From an uncultured Bacteroidales bacterium (GTDB taxonomy: Bacteria; Bacteroidota; Bacteroidia; Bacteroidales; UBA932): DNA of 42,877 nucleotides. Shown here piece by piece: positions 15,132-23,863 of this stretch. Below the pieces are notes generated by a model. It was given only the letters and a program-made list of their open reading frames with translations, was not told the DNA's origin and did no database searches. The stretch covers positions 1 to 42,877 of the forward strand of contig CANPZS010000016.1 of assembly GCA_947588835.1 (NCBI GenBank), read 5' to 3'. The stretch's first letter is position 1. The number at the start of each line of letters is the position of its first letter. Both the position numbers and the translations under genes were made by a program.

Positions 15132-16475
15132 ATGGCTAAGATAGTTGTTTTGGGAGGCGGTGAAAGCGGCGTGGGCGCCGCCGTACTGGCCAGGAAAAAA
15201 GGTTTCGACGTATTCCTTTCCGACAGCGGAAAGATAGCGGAGCGATATGCTGAGACGCTGCGCCGATGGGGCATTCCCTTCGAGGAGGGAGGCCACACGG
15301 AAAAGCTGCTGCTCGATGCGGACGAGGCGATAAAAAGCCCCGGCATACCCGGCACGGCGCCCGTGGTGCAGAAGCTGCGCGACAGAGGCATAGGCATAAT
15401 CTCCGAAATAGAATTCGCGGGACGCTATGACAAAGCCAAGAAAATATGCGTCACGGGCAGCAACGGCAAGACGACCACAGCCTCGCTCATATACTATCTG
15501 CTGCAGCAGGCGGGGCTGAACGTAGGGCTCGGCGGCAATACGGGCTTCAGCTACGCAATGCTCGTGGCTTCCGAAAGCCACGACTATCACGTACTGGAAC
15601 TGAGCAGCTTCCAGCTCGACGACATATACGAATTCCGGCCCGACATAGCCATCATCACCAACATCACGCCGGACCATCTCGACCGATACGGCTACAAGCT
15701 TGAAAACTACGTCGCGGCAAAGTTCCGCATCACCCGCAACCTCCGTCCGGAAGACTGCTTCATATTCGACAACGACGACGAGATAACCATAAGCCACCTC
15801 GACAGGATCGTGCTCCGATGCAAGATGCTGCCGTTTTCGCAGAAGAACGAAGTCGCCAGCGGCGCCTTCATAGCCGAAGGGGACAGGATCAGGATCCGCT
15901 ACGAAGACGAAGAATGCGACATATATCTGCAGGAGCTCGCGCTCGGAGGCAAGCACAACATCTACAACTCCATGGCCGCCGCCCTCGCCGCCAAGGCCGT
16001 TGACATAGACGACGATACCATAAGGGCGTCCCTCGCGTCGTTCCAGCCGATAGAGCACCGTCTGGAACCCGTGCTCAGCATCAAGGACGTGCTGTACATC
16101 AATGACTCCAAGGCCACCAACGTGGATTCGGCCTGGTATGCCCTCGAATGTCAGGACAGGCCTGTCGTGTGGATAGCCGGAGGCACTGACAAGGGCAACG
16201 ACTACAGCGTGCTCGAGGGCCTCGTCAGGGATAAGGTGAAAGCCATCGTATGCCTCGGAAAGGACAACGCCAAGCTGTTCGCCGCCTTTTCGGGCATAGT
16301 GGGAACTGAAAACATGCGCGAAGCCCGCAGCGCCGAAGAGGCCGTAAAGGCCGCGAGCGCATTCGCGGCTCCGGGCGACGTGGTGCTGCTCAGCCCGTGC
16401 TGCGCAAGTTTCGACCTGTTCAGGAACTACGAGGAGAGGGGCGAGAAATTCAAGGAAGCCGTAAGAAATCTGTAA
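15132..16475 (+). CDS. murD: UDP-MurNAc-L-Ala:D-Glu ligase MurD
   Basis: The 447-residue cytoplasmic ligase adds D-glutamate to UDP-MurNAc-L-Ala. It has an N-terminal Rossmann-like domain (IVVLGGGESGVGAA), the ATP loop GSNGKTTT from Gly109, ITNITPDHLDRYG in the central domain and YINDSKATNVDS in the C-terminal domain. I chose the ATG at 15132 because AAGGTG lies about 9 bases upstream and the core begins at once. A GTG at 15120 overlapping the mraY stop would add four residues and cannot be excluded. The gap to ftsW is 4 bases. Confidence 0.95.
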   Translation: MAKIVVLGGGESGVGAAVLARKKGFDVFLSDSGKIAERYAETLRRWGIPFEEGGHTEKLLLDADEAIKSPGIPGTAPVVQKLRDRGIGIISEIEFAGRYDKAKKICVTGSNGKTTTASLIYYLLQQAGLNVGLGGNTGFSYAMLVASESHDYHVLELSSFQLDDIYEFRPDIAIITNITPDHLDRYGYKLENYVAAKFRITRNLRPEDCFIFDNDDEITISHLDRIVLRCKMLPFSQKNEVASGAFIAEGDRIRIRYEDEECDIYLQELALGGKHNIYNSMAAALAAKAVDIDDDTIRASLASFQPIEHRLEPVLSIKDVLYINDSKATNVDSAWYALECQDRPVVWIAGGTDKGNDYSVLEGLVRDKVKAIVCLGKDNAKLFAAFSGIVGTENMREARSAEEAVKAASAFAAPGDVVLLSPCCASFDLFRNYEERGEKFKEAVRNL

Positions 16476-16479
16476 TGCC

Positions 16480-17895
16480 ATGAATCAGGGGAAAAAAGCA
16501 AACGGTTGGTTGACCAATATGATCAACAGCGTCGAAGGCGACAAGGTCATCTGGATGATCTTGTTCCTGCTGATGCTCATATCCATCGTGACCATATTTT
16601 CATCCACTCCCCTGCTCGCACGGGAAAGCGACAGCTCACGCATCAGCATACTGAAAGGACAGCTGATATTCACCGGATTCGGCCTGCTGCTCATTTTGAT
16701 CTGCTACTGGATAAAAAACATAAACATATTCAAGTTCGTCTCCAAATTCGGATACCTGATTTCCATAGGCATGCTGGCGATCCTGACGATGCGCATTCAG
16801 ACACCGCTTTTCTCGGCTGCAAAAATCAATGACGCATGGCGCGTCATCAAGGTTGCAGGCATGCAGATCCATGTGTATGAGGTAGTGAAGGTGGCCATGA
16901 TAATGTATCTGTCCTGGGCGCTGTATGCGTTCAAGACAAAAGAATACATGCTCACCGACAGGATAGCGGACAAGTTCGGGCGCCTCGCGTGGCTCAAAAA
17001 GCCCGGCTGGAAGGATACGGTATATATATATATTCCCATCTTGAGCGTTATCGTCCTGATATTCTTCGAAGGTACTTCATCGGCGCTGTTCGTCATGATG
17101 ATAATGCTGATCACCCTGTACATCGGCGGATTCAACATGAAAAGAATAGTTTTAATCGGAGCGTTCCTGATTCTGTTTCTTGGCTCGATAGTGTCGCTGT
17201 ACTATATCAGCGGCAAAAAAATAGTTCTTTCCAACAGGCTCACCACAGCCATAGGGCGCATCACCGACGGCAGCGAAAACAAAGAGCGCATGCTCACAAT
17301 ACAGAACGCCGGCAGAAACTCCATAGAGTTTCAGGAAGCCATCGACAAGCTGAGGCAGCCCATAAGCGCACAGCTCGCCATCAAGGAAGGCGGCATCTTA
17401 GGCAAAGGCCCGGGGCACAGCACCCAGCGGTATGTCGTGCCGGTGATTTTCGGAGACTACATGTACAGTTTCATCATAGAGGAATACGGTCTGGTGGGAG
17501 GAATAATAATATTGATACTGTACGTCAGCCTGCTTGCGCGCGGATCGTTGATAGCCCGCAGCTGCGACAACCATTTCGCGAAGACCGCCGTTGCCGGTCT
17601 GGTGATACTGATATCGGGGCAGGCGTTCATGCACATGGCGGTGAACGTGCACCTGTTTCCGCAGACCGGACAGACGCTGCCGCTCATAAGCCACGGCACC
17701 TCGTCATTCCTGTCGTTCTGCATAGCGTTCGGAATCATATTGTCCATCAGCAAGATGACCCACCGCAAAATGCAGCGCAAGGCTGCCGAGGCGGCGCCGA
17801 TAATTGAGCCGAGACACGACGATATACAAGACAGACTCGACGCGCTGGACGCACTCGAATCATCCGAAATACTTGAAGACAATTATGAAGCCTGA
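16480..17895 (+). CDS. ftsW: FtsW, septal peptidoglycan glycosyltransferase (SEDS)
   Basis: The 471-residue polytopic membrane protein of the SEDS family polymerises lipid II at the septum with FtsI. About ten membrane segments are visible from residue 20 on. Family landmarks are KVAMIMYLSWALY, the long periplasmic loop with AIKEGGILGKGPGHS, DYMYSFIIEEYGLVGG, and PLISHGTSSFLSFC near the end. The C-terminal tail (about 430-471) is charged and cytoplasmic. The last 11 bases overlap the start of the murG-murC gene. Confidence 0.95.
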   Translation: MNQGKKANGWLTNMINSVEGDKVIWMILFLLMLISIVTIFSSTPLLARESDSSRISILKGQLIFTGFGLLLILICYWIKNINIFKFVSKFGYLISIGMLAILTMRIQTPLFSAAKINDAWRVIKVAGMQIHVYEVVKVAMIMYLSWALYAFKTKEYMLTDRIADKFGRLAWLKKPGWKDTVYIYIPILSVIVLIFFEGTSSALFVMMIMLITLYIGGFNMKRIVLIGAFLILFLGSIVSLYYISGKKIVLSNRLTTAIGRITDGSENKERMLTIQNAGRNSIEFQEAIDKLRQPISAQLAIKEGGILGKGPGHSTQRYVVPVIFGDYMYSFIIEEYGLVGGIIILILYVSLLARGSLIARSCDNHFAKTAVAGLVILISGQAFMHMAVNVHLFPQTGQTLPLISHGTSSFLSFCIAFGIILSISKMTHRKMQRKAAEAAPIIEPRHDDIQDRLDALDALESSEILEDNYEA

Positions 17896-20392
17896 GAAAA
17901 TAAGAGCAATAATAAGCGGCGGAGGCACGGGAGGGCACATCTTCCCGGCCATTTCCATCGCAGACCGCCTGAAGGAACTCAATCCCGACAACGAGATCCT
18001 GTTCGTCGGAGCCGAGGGCAAGATGGAGATGGAAAAAGTGCCGGCCGCAGGCTACGACATCATAGGCCTGCCCGTGGTGGGGCTGCAGAGACGGCTGACA
18101 GTAAAAAACATAGCCAACGATCTGGGCGCCCCGTTCAAGCTGCTGGCGAGCCGCCGCAAGGCCAGAAAAATATTGAAGTCATTCAGGCCCGACATAGCGA
18201 TAGGAGTAGGCGGATATGCAAGCGCTCCCCTGCTGCAGGCGGCCGTTTCCATGGGCATACCCTCCGTCATCCAGGAGCAGAACGGCTTCGCCGGACTGAC
18301 CAACAAGATGCTCGCCAAAAAGGTATTGCGCATATGCGTGGCATACGAGGGCATGGAACGCTTCTTCCCGCCGGAGAAAATAGTCCTTACCGGCAATCCG
18401 ATACGCAAGGAAATCGTGCCGGCGACCCCGGAGACCAAGGCCGAAGCCTTGAAATTCTACGGCCTCGACAAAGACAGGAAGCACATATTCATCGTAGGCG
18501 GAAGCCTCGGCAGCGGCACTCTCAACAATGCCGTGAAGAAATGGATCGGGGAAGGCTGCCCAGGAGGAGAGAACATCGGAGTGCTCTGGCAGTGCGGCAG
18601 ATATTACAAACAGGAGACGGACGCCTTCATGTCCGGGCATGCAAGCGGCATTCCCGCCCAAATCATCTACACCGACTTCATCGGGCGCATGGACCTGGCC
18701 TATGCGGCGGCCGACATCGTGATCTCCCGTTCGGGGGCGAGCTCCATATCCGAACTCTGCGCCGCCCGCAAGGCATGCATCTTCGTCCCCTCGCCCAACG
18801 TGGCCGAAGACCATCAGACGCACAACGCCATGGCTCTCGTAAAAAAGGACGCGGCGATGATAGTGAAGGACGCCGATGCCGAAGAAAAGCTCATGTCCGA
18901 AGCCATAGGCCTGCTCGGCGATGAGGACAGAATAGCTGCGATGGAGAAAAACATAGCCGCCCTCGCCATCACCGACGCAGCCGACCGCATCTGCAAAGAA
19001 ATTTATGACGTGCTCGGGAAAAAAGAAAGCGCCGCCTATGAAAACGTATATTTCATAGGAATAGGCGGAATAGGCATGAGCGCCATAGCGAGATATTACA
19101 AATTCAAGGGCCTGAACGTATCCGGATACGACCGCACCCCTTCGGAGCTCACCCGTGAACTGGAAAAGGAAGGCATCCCGGTGCATTATGAAGACGATCC
19201 GTCCCGGATACCGGCCGATCCGGCAAAGACGCTCGTAGCGTATACCCCGGCCGTGCCGGATGATTTCGGGGAGCTCGTCTACGTGCGGAAACACGGATAC
19301 AGGGTGATCAAACGCTCCAGGATGCTCGGAGAGATAGCCGAAGGCCAGCGTTGCCTCGCCGTGGCCGGGACTCACGGCAAGACCACCACATCCACCCTTA
19401 CGGCCCACATACTCACAGAAAGCGGGGCGGGATGCTCGGCATTTCTCGGAGGCATATCCAAAAACTACGGCAGCAATCTGCTCATAAGCCGCAACCCCGT
19501 CATCGTGGCGGAGGCGGACGAATTCGACCGCTCGTTCCTCCAGCTGCATCCCGAAACAGCCGTGATTACGGCCATGGACGCGGACCATCTCGACATATAC
19601 GGCGACCTGCAGCACGTGCACGAGGCTTTCAAGGCTTTCGCATCGCAGGTCAGCGGCACCGTCATAGCCAAGCTCGGCACGGACATCACGGAAAAGGACA
19701 CCGCAGCCCGCATCCTCCGCTATCACATAGACGACAGGACGGCGGACTTCCACGGAGAAAACATATGCACCGACGAAAGCGGCTATCCCGTATTCGACCT
19801 GCATTACCCCGGAGGCGAAATAAAGGGAATACGTGTCGGCGTGCCCGGACGGGTGAACGTAGAAAACAGCATAGCGGCCGCGGCCATATGCCTTACAAAC
19901 GGCGTTGAGCCCGAAGCCGTCAGGCACGCCATAGGCTCGTTCCTCGGAGTCAGGCGCAGGATGGACATCCATCTGCACACGCCTTCGCTCTCATACGTAG
20001 ACGATTACGCCCATCATCCGCAGGAAATTGCCTCCACCCTCTCGTCCATGCGGGAAATATTCCCCGGCAGAAAGATAACCGCCATTTTCCAGCCGCATCT
20101 ATATTCGCGCACGAGAGATTTCGCCGACGGATTCGCCGAAGCCCTGGACAAGGCGGACAAAGTGATTCTGCTCGACATATATCCGGCGCGCGAGCTGCCG
20201 ATACCCGGAGTAAGCTCGGAGATTATCCTTGACAAAATACAAAGCGCCGAAAAAATGCTTGTCCCCAAGGATGAGCTTTTGAATGTGCTGCAGAAAGAAG
20301 ACATAGACGTGCTCGTCACATTCGGGGCCGGAGACATCGGCGGATTCACCGGACCCATAACCGAAATGCTTAAAGAGAGGCTTGCGGAATGA
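17885..20392 (+). CDS. MurG-MurC fusion protein
   Basis: One uninterrupted frame of 835 residues joins two enzymes that are normally separate. Residues about 1-378 are a full MurG, the GlcNAc transferase that turns lipid I into lipid II: glycine loop GGGTGGHIFPA from residue 12, IQEQNGFAGLTNK, GGSLGSGTLNNA, and RSGASSISELCA. Residues about 386-835 are a full MurC, the UDP-MurNAc:L-alanine ligase: YFIGIGGIGMSAIARYY, ATP loop GTHGKTTT from 495, and DDYAHHPQEI. The linker is only about eight residues (KESAAYEN). No stop separates them. An ATG at 19038 is out of frame and meets TAG after six codons. Adding one A to the run at 19041-19044 would turn that ATG into a normal-looking MurC start (MKNVYF), so an indel error must be kept in mind. 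The start at 17885 fits MurG starts and overlaps ftsW. The stop overlaps ftsQ (ATGA). Confidence 0.88.
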   Translation: MKPEKIRAIISGGGTGGHIFPAISIADRLKELNPDNEILFVGAEGKMEMEKVPAAGYDIIGLPVVGLQRRLTVKNIANDLGAPFKLLASRRKARKILKSFRPDIAIGVGGYASAPLLQAAVSMGIPSVIQEQNGFAGLTNKMLAKKVLRICVAYEGMERFFPPEKIVLTGNPIRKEIVPATPETKAEALKFYGLDKDRKHIFIVGGSLGSGTLNNAVKKWIGEGCPGGENIGVLWQCGRYYKQETDAFMSGHASGIPAQIIYTDFIGRMDLAYAAADIVISRSGASSISELCAARKACIFVPSPNVAEDHQTHNAMALVKKDAAMIVKDADAEEKLMSEAIGLLGDEDRIAAMEKNIAALAITDAADRICKEIYDVLGKKESAAYENVYFIGIGGIGMSAIARYYKFKGLNVSGYDRTPSELTRELEKEGIPVHYEDDPSRIPADPAKTLVAYTPAVPDDFGELVYVRKHGYRVIKRSRMLGEIAEGQRCLAVAGTHGKTTTSTLTAHILTESGAGCSAFLGGISKNYGSNLLISRNPVIVAEADEFDRSFLQLHPETAVITAMDADHLDIYGDLQHVHEAFKAFASQVSGTVIAKLGTDITEKDTAARILRYHIDDRTADFHGENICTDESGYPVFDLHYPGGEIKGIRVGVPGRVNVENSIAAAAICLTNGVEPEAVRHAIGSFLGVRRRMDIHLHTPSLSYVDDYAHHPQEIASTLSSMREIFPGRKITAIFQPHLYSRTRDFADGFAEALDKADKVILLDIYPARELPIPGVSSEIILDKIQSAEKMLVPKDELLNVLQKEDIDVLVTFGAGDIGGFTGPITEMLKERLAE

Positions 20393-21162
20393 AGCTGAAG
20401 GCTAAGGACATATTGAAGATCTGCGCGGCGGCGATGCTCGTCGCGGGATTCGTCATAGTGTTCTCGGCCTGCCTGTCAGGACGCCGCGCCGTCACCTGCA
20501 ACGATGTCCGGGTAACCGTCAAGGACAGCTCAAGATTCTCCGCGGTATCATCCGAAGAAGTCAAAGGCTACCTCAAAGCATACGGAGCATACATCGGCCG
20601 GCGCATCGACAGCGTGGACCTCGCCAAGGTGGAAAGCATACTTGACGGCAAAAGCGCCATCCGCAAGAGCGAGGCCTACATGACCCGCGACGGAGCCCTC
20701 AACATAACCATAACGCAGAGAGTGCCGGTGGTACGTTTCATCCGTGACGGAGCAAAAGACTTCTATGCCGACGACGACGGAGCCCTTTTCAGCATGCGTG
20801 CCGGGACCCCTCCCTCGGTGCCCGTCATAGACGGGGCCCTGCCGGTATCCCCCGGCGCGGACGGACCGGACGGCGGGCAGGGCAGGCGATGGCTCTCGGG
20901 CGTGATAGAAATGGTGGACTGCATGAACCGCAGCAGAATCTGGTGCGACAACATCGCGCAGATAACCGTGCAGCCGAACGGCGACATGATAATGATAGCA
21001 AGGGAAGGCAGGGAAAGGTTCATATTCGGAAGTCCCGACAAGGCCGAAGACAAATTCCGCAGGATGAAAGAATATTATGAATATATACGCCCGCTGAAGG
21101 GGGAAGGGTATTATTCGACCGTAAATCTCAAGTTCGACGGACAGATAGTTTGCAGAAAATAA
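20389..21162 (+). CDS. ftsQ: FtsQ-like cell division protein
   Basis: The 257-residue protein has a short basic cytoplasmic tail, one membrane segment (ILKICAAAMLVAGFVIVFSA, about 8-27), a POTRA-like region (VRVTVKDSSRFSAVSSEEV, KVESILDGKSAIRKSEAYM), and a FtsQ/DivIB-type beta domain (DNIAQITVQPNGDMIMIA, GYYSTVNLKFDGQIVC). It links early and late divisome proteins at the outer face of the inner membrane. A Gly/Asp-rich stretch (PGADGPDGGQG, about 146-156) looks like an inserted loop. Conservation is low, so position between murC and ftsA supports the call. Confidence 0.88.
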   Translation: MKLKAKDILKICAAAMLVAGFVIVFSACLSGRRAVTCNDVRVTVKDSSRFSAVSSEEVKGYLKAYGAYIGRRIDSVDLAKVESILDGKSAIRKSEAYMTRDGALNITITQRVPVVRFIRDGAKDFYADDDGALFSMRAGTPPSVPVIDGALPVSPGADGPDGGQGRRWLSGVIEMVDCMNRSRIWCDNIAQITVQPNGDMIMIAREGRERFIFGSPDKAEDKFRRMKEYYEYIRPLKGEGYYSTVNLKFDGQIVCRK

Positions 21163-21173
21163 ATACAAGGACA

Positions 21174-22619
21174 ATGGAAGAAAAGTATATTGCAGCAATC
21201 GACCTCGGGACGTACAAGACGGCCCTGAGCGTGGCGAAGATAAGCGGGGACGACATGCAGATCGTCTATTACCGCGAAACGCCCTCGGACGGCATACGCA
21301 ACAGTTCGGTCTTCAATCCGATGAAGGCTTCCGGCCCAGTCCGGAAAGCCGTGCGCGAAGCGGAGGACGAACTGAAGATAAAGATACTCCAGGCGGCCGT
21401 CGGCCTGCCGCGCAACAACGTTCTGCAAAAAAACGCGACGGCCGAAGCCACGCGCAGCAATCAGCAGGAATACATTTCCAAAGAAGAAGTGCGCATCCTG
21501 CAGGACATGGCCCTCGACTCATACGAAGACTTCGACGATACGAAGCAGGAACTGTACGGAGCCGTGACGCAGTCATTTTCCACCGACGACGAAATAAACA
21601 TGGTGGAAGATGACGTGGTCGGCACCATAAGTTCGCACATCGCGGGCAATTTCCGCATCTTCATAGGACAGAGAAGCGCGTCCAAAAGCATAGACAAAGT
21701 ATTCAACGACCTTGGAATCAGCATAATCAAAAAATATTTCCTCCCCGACGTGGTGGCGCATACCGTACTTACCGAAGACGAGATCGAGAACGGGACCGCG
21801 CTCATCGATTTCGGCGCGGGAGTGACCTCCGTGTCCATTTATTCGGGAGGAATAATGCGCTTTTACGCATCCGTGCCCTTCGGCGGCAAGGACATCACCT
21901 GCGACATACAGAAAGAATGCTGCATTTCTGAAAAGCTTGCGGAGAACATCAAGCTCGCATACGGCGCATGCATGCCGGAGCGTCTCGCCAGCCTTGCCGA
22001 CAAAATCCTGCAGATACAATATTCCAACGGCCCGTACAAAGAAATAAAGGTAGAATACATATCCAAAATAATAGACGCGCGCGTCCGTGAAATATTGGAT
22101 GCCATCCTGTACTATATCCAGAAAAGCAATCTGGCGGACGACCTCCGCGCCGGAGTGGTCATAACGGGAGGCGGCGCCAACCTCGTCAACCTGTCCGCGC
22201 TCATCAAGGAAATGTCCGGATACAACGTCCGGATGGGATACACGAGACACGTGTTCTCCGGAGACGGCTACCCCGTAGTCTACGAGACCAAGGCCACTTC
22301 AGTCGTCGGCATGCTCCTCGCGGCCAAGACGGAGGGCCTGGCCAATTGCACCACGAGCCCGGAAGCCGATGACGACACGGCCGACGACGAACACAGAGAA
22401 GAGCCGGCGATGTCGGTGACCGACGACGTCATGCAGGACGGCGAGACCGGCACGCTGATGAACTTCGAGAAGGACGAGGAAAAGATCAGGACCATGGAAG
22501 AAGAAAAGAAAGAGCACAAAAAGAAGAAAAAGACGAAATCAAGGCTCAATTCTTTCTTCAACAACATCAAATGGAGAGGCATGCAGCTGTTCGATGAAGC
22601 GACAAAGGATGAAATATAG
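21174..22619 (+). CDS. ftsA: FtsA, actin-like division protein
   Basis: The 481-residue protein tethers FtsZ to the membrane. It has the actin-type phosphate loop AAIDLGTYKTALSVAK at the N-terminus, the second phosphate motif ALIDFGAGVTSVSIYSGG, and the adenosine motif VVITGGGANLVNLSALI. The C-terminus carries an acidic stretch (SPEADDDTADDEH), a lysine-rich run, then RLNSFFNNIKWRGMQLFDE, a likely amphipathic membrane-targeting helix. The ATG at 21174 is chosen because the actin fold begins immediately. An in-frame ATG at 21150 lies inside ftsQ and would add eight residues. Confidence 0.95.
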   Translation: MEEKYIAAIDLGTYKTALSVAKISGDDMQIVYYRETPSDGIRNSSVFNPMKASGPVRKAVREAEDELKIKILQAAVGLPRNNVLQKNATAEATRSNQQEYISKEEVRILQDMALDSYEDFDDTKQELYGAVTQSFSTDDEINMVEDDVVGTISSHIAGNFRIFIGQRSASKSIDKVFNDLGISIIKKYFLPDVVAHTVLTEDEIENGTALIDFGAGVTSVSIYSGGIMRFYASVPFGGKDITCDIQKECCISEKLAENIKLAYGACMPERLASLADKILQIQYSNGPYKEIKVEYISKIIDARVREILDAILYYIQKSNLADDLRAGVVITGGGANLVNLSALIKEMSGYNVRMGYTRHVFSGDGYPVVYETKATSVVGMLLAAKTEGLANCTTSPEADDDTADDEHREEPAMSVTDDVMQDGETGTLMNFEKDEEKIRTMEEEKKEHKKKKKTKSRLNSFFNNIKWRGMQLFDEATKDEI

Positions 22620-22627
22620 ATAAAACG

Positions 22628-23863
22628 ATGGGAAACATGAACGACACTATGATAGTTCCGGCGGACTGGACTCCGGACAATTCGATAATCAAGGTGATAG
22701 GAGTAGGCGGAGGCGGTTGCAACGCCGTATCCTACATGTACAGGCAGAAAATCGAGGGGTGCAGTTTCATCATCTGCAACACCGATTCCCAGGCCCTCGG
22801 CAAAAGCGACGTTCCCGTCAAGATACAGATGGGTCCCGGACTCGGAGCCGGCACCGACCCCGTGGCCGGACGGAACGCCGCCATCGAATCGCAGGACGCG
22901 ATCAAAGAAAAGATTGTGGACACCAACACGAAGATGCTGTTCATAACGGCGGGAATGGGCGGCGGCACCGGCACGGGAGCGTCTCCGGTAATCGCCAAGA
23001 TAGCCCGCGACGCAGGCATACTCACGGTGGCCGTGGTCACGATTCCGTTCCGCAACGAAGGCAACGAATCCAAGGCAAAGGCCATCGAAGGCATACGCGA
23101 GCTCGAACAGAACGTGGACAGCCTGCTGCTCATCGACAATGAAAAACTGTATGAATACTACGGCAACTCGCTCATACAGGACGCGTTCCCCAAGGCGGAC
23201 AACGTGCTCGCCACGGCCGTGAGGGGCATCATAGAGATAATAAACAAGCCCGGCTTCATCAACGTCGACTTCAAGGACGTCACCAACATGATGCGCAACA
23301 GCGGCAAGGCCCTAATGGGATGCGGCTCCGGCACGGGGGCGAACCGCCTCGAGGACGCAGTGAAAGAAGCGTTCGAATTCCCCCTGCTCAGCGACTACGA
23401 CCTCAAGACGGCGAAGAACCTGCTGATCAACATCACCACGGGCAACAACGACAAGGGCCTCCGCATGGAAGACCTCAGCAAAATAGACAAGCTCATAGAA
23501 GAACACGTAGGCTCGGCCAAGAAGTTCAAGCGCGGAATCATCCTCGAGGACGATCCGGAATTCGCCGACAGGGTGAACATAACGGCAATAGCCACCGGCA
23601 TAGCCATCCAAATCGAGGACATCAACGACATGAGCGGCAACATAATTGCCATAGACGAAAACTTCACGTACAGCGACAGGATGCATGAGGCCGGCACGGA
23701 AATAGAACTTTCCGCCACGCCGTACGTACACGTGGTAGGTTCCAATTCCTCGGACAACAGGCCGCACCTGAACTACACGGAAAAGCCCGTGCTCTGCGTC
23801 AACCCCGGCGACGACCTCAGCCAGCTGGAGCAGACGACGGCATTCAAACGGGCAAACAAATGA
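22628..23863 (+). CDS. ftsZ: FtsZ, tubulin-like division GTPase
   Basis: The 411-residue protein forms the cytokinetic ring. The GTP-binding domain shows IKVIGVGGGGCNAV, the tubulin signature GMGGGTGTGASP (about 108-119), and TIPFRNEG. The T7 catalytic loop is NKPGFINVDFKDV. A short linker (about 330-400) follows, and the last residues TTAFKRAN resemble the conserved FtsA-binding tail. The stop overlaps the gltX start (ATGA), tying a translation gene to the division operon. Confidence 0.97.
   Translation: MGNMNDTMIVPADWTPDNSIIKVIGVGGGGCNAVSYMYRQKIEGCSFIICNTDSQALGKSDVPVKIQMGPGLGAGTDPVAGRNAAIESQDAIKEKIVDTNTKMLFITAGMGGGTGTGASPVIAKIARDAGILTVAVVTIPFRNEGNESKAKAIEGIRELEQNVDSLLLIDNEKLYEYYGNSLIQDAFPKADNVLATAVRGIIEIINKPGFINVDFKDVTNMMRNSGKALMGCGSGTGANRLEDAVKEAFEFPLLSDYDLKTAKNLLINITTGNNDKGLRMEDLSKIDKLIEEHVGSAKKFKRGIILEDDPEFADRVNITAIATGIAIQIEDINDMSGNIIAIDENFTYSDRMHEAGTEIELSATPYVHVVGSNSSDNRPHLNYTEKPVLCVNPGDDLSQLEQTTAFKRANK

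Noticed and set aside
14985..16481. A 498-codon open frame opposite murD
   Set aside because: Antisense shadow; it crosses the mraY-murD junction without any family signal.
19038..19058. A separate murC start at the out-of-frame ATG
   Set aside because: The frame meets TAG after six codons, so as given the sequence supports only the fusion. It is kept as the main alternative in the fusion finding.
18179..19978. A 599-codon open frame opposite murG-murC
   Set aside because: It is a shadow of a gene with clear MurG and MurC motifs and has no family features of its own.
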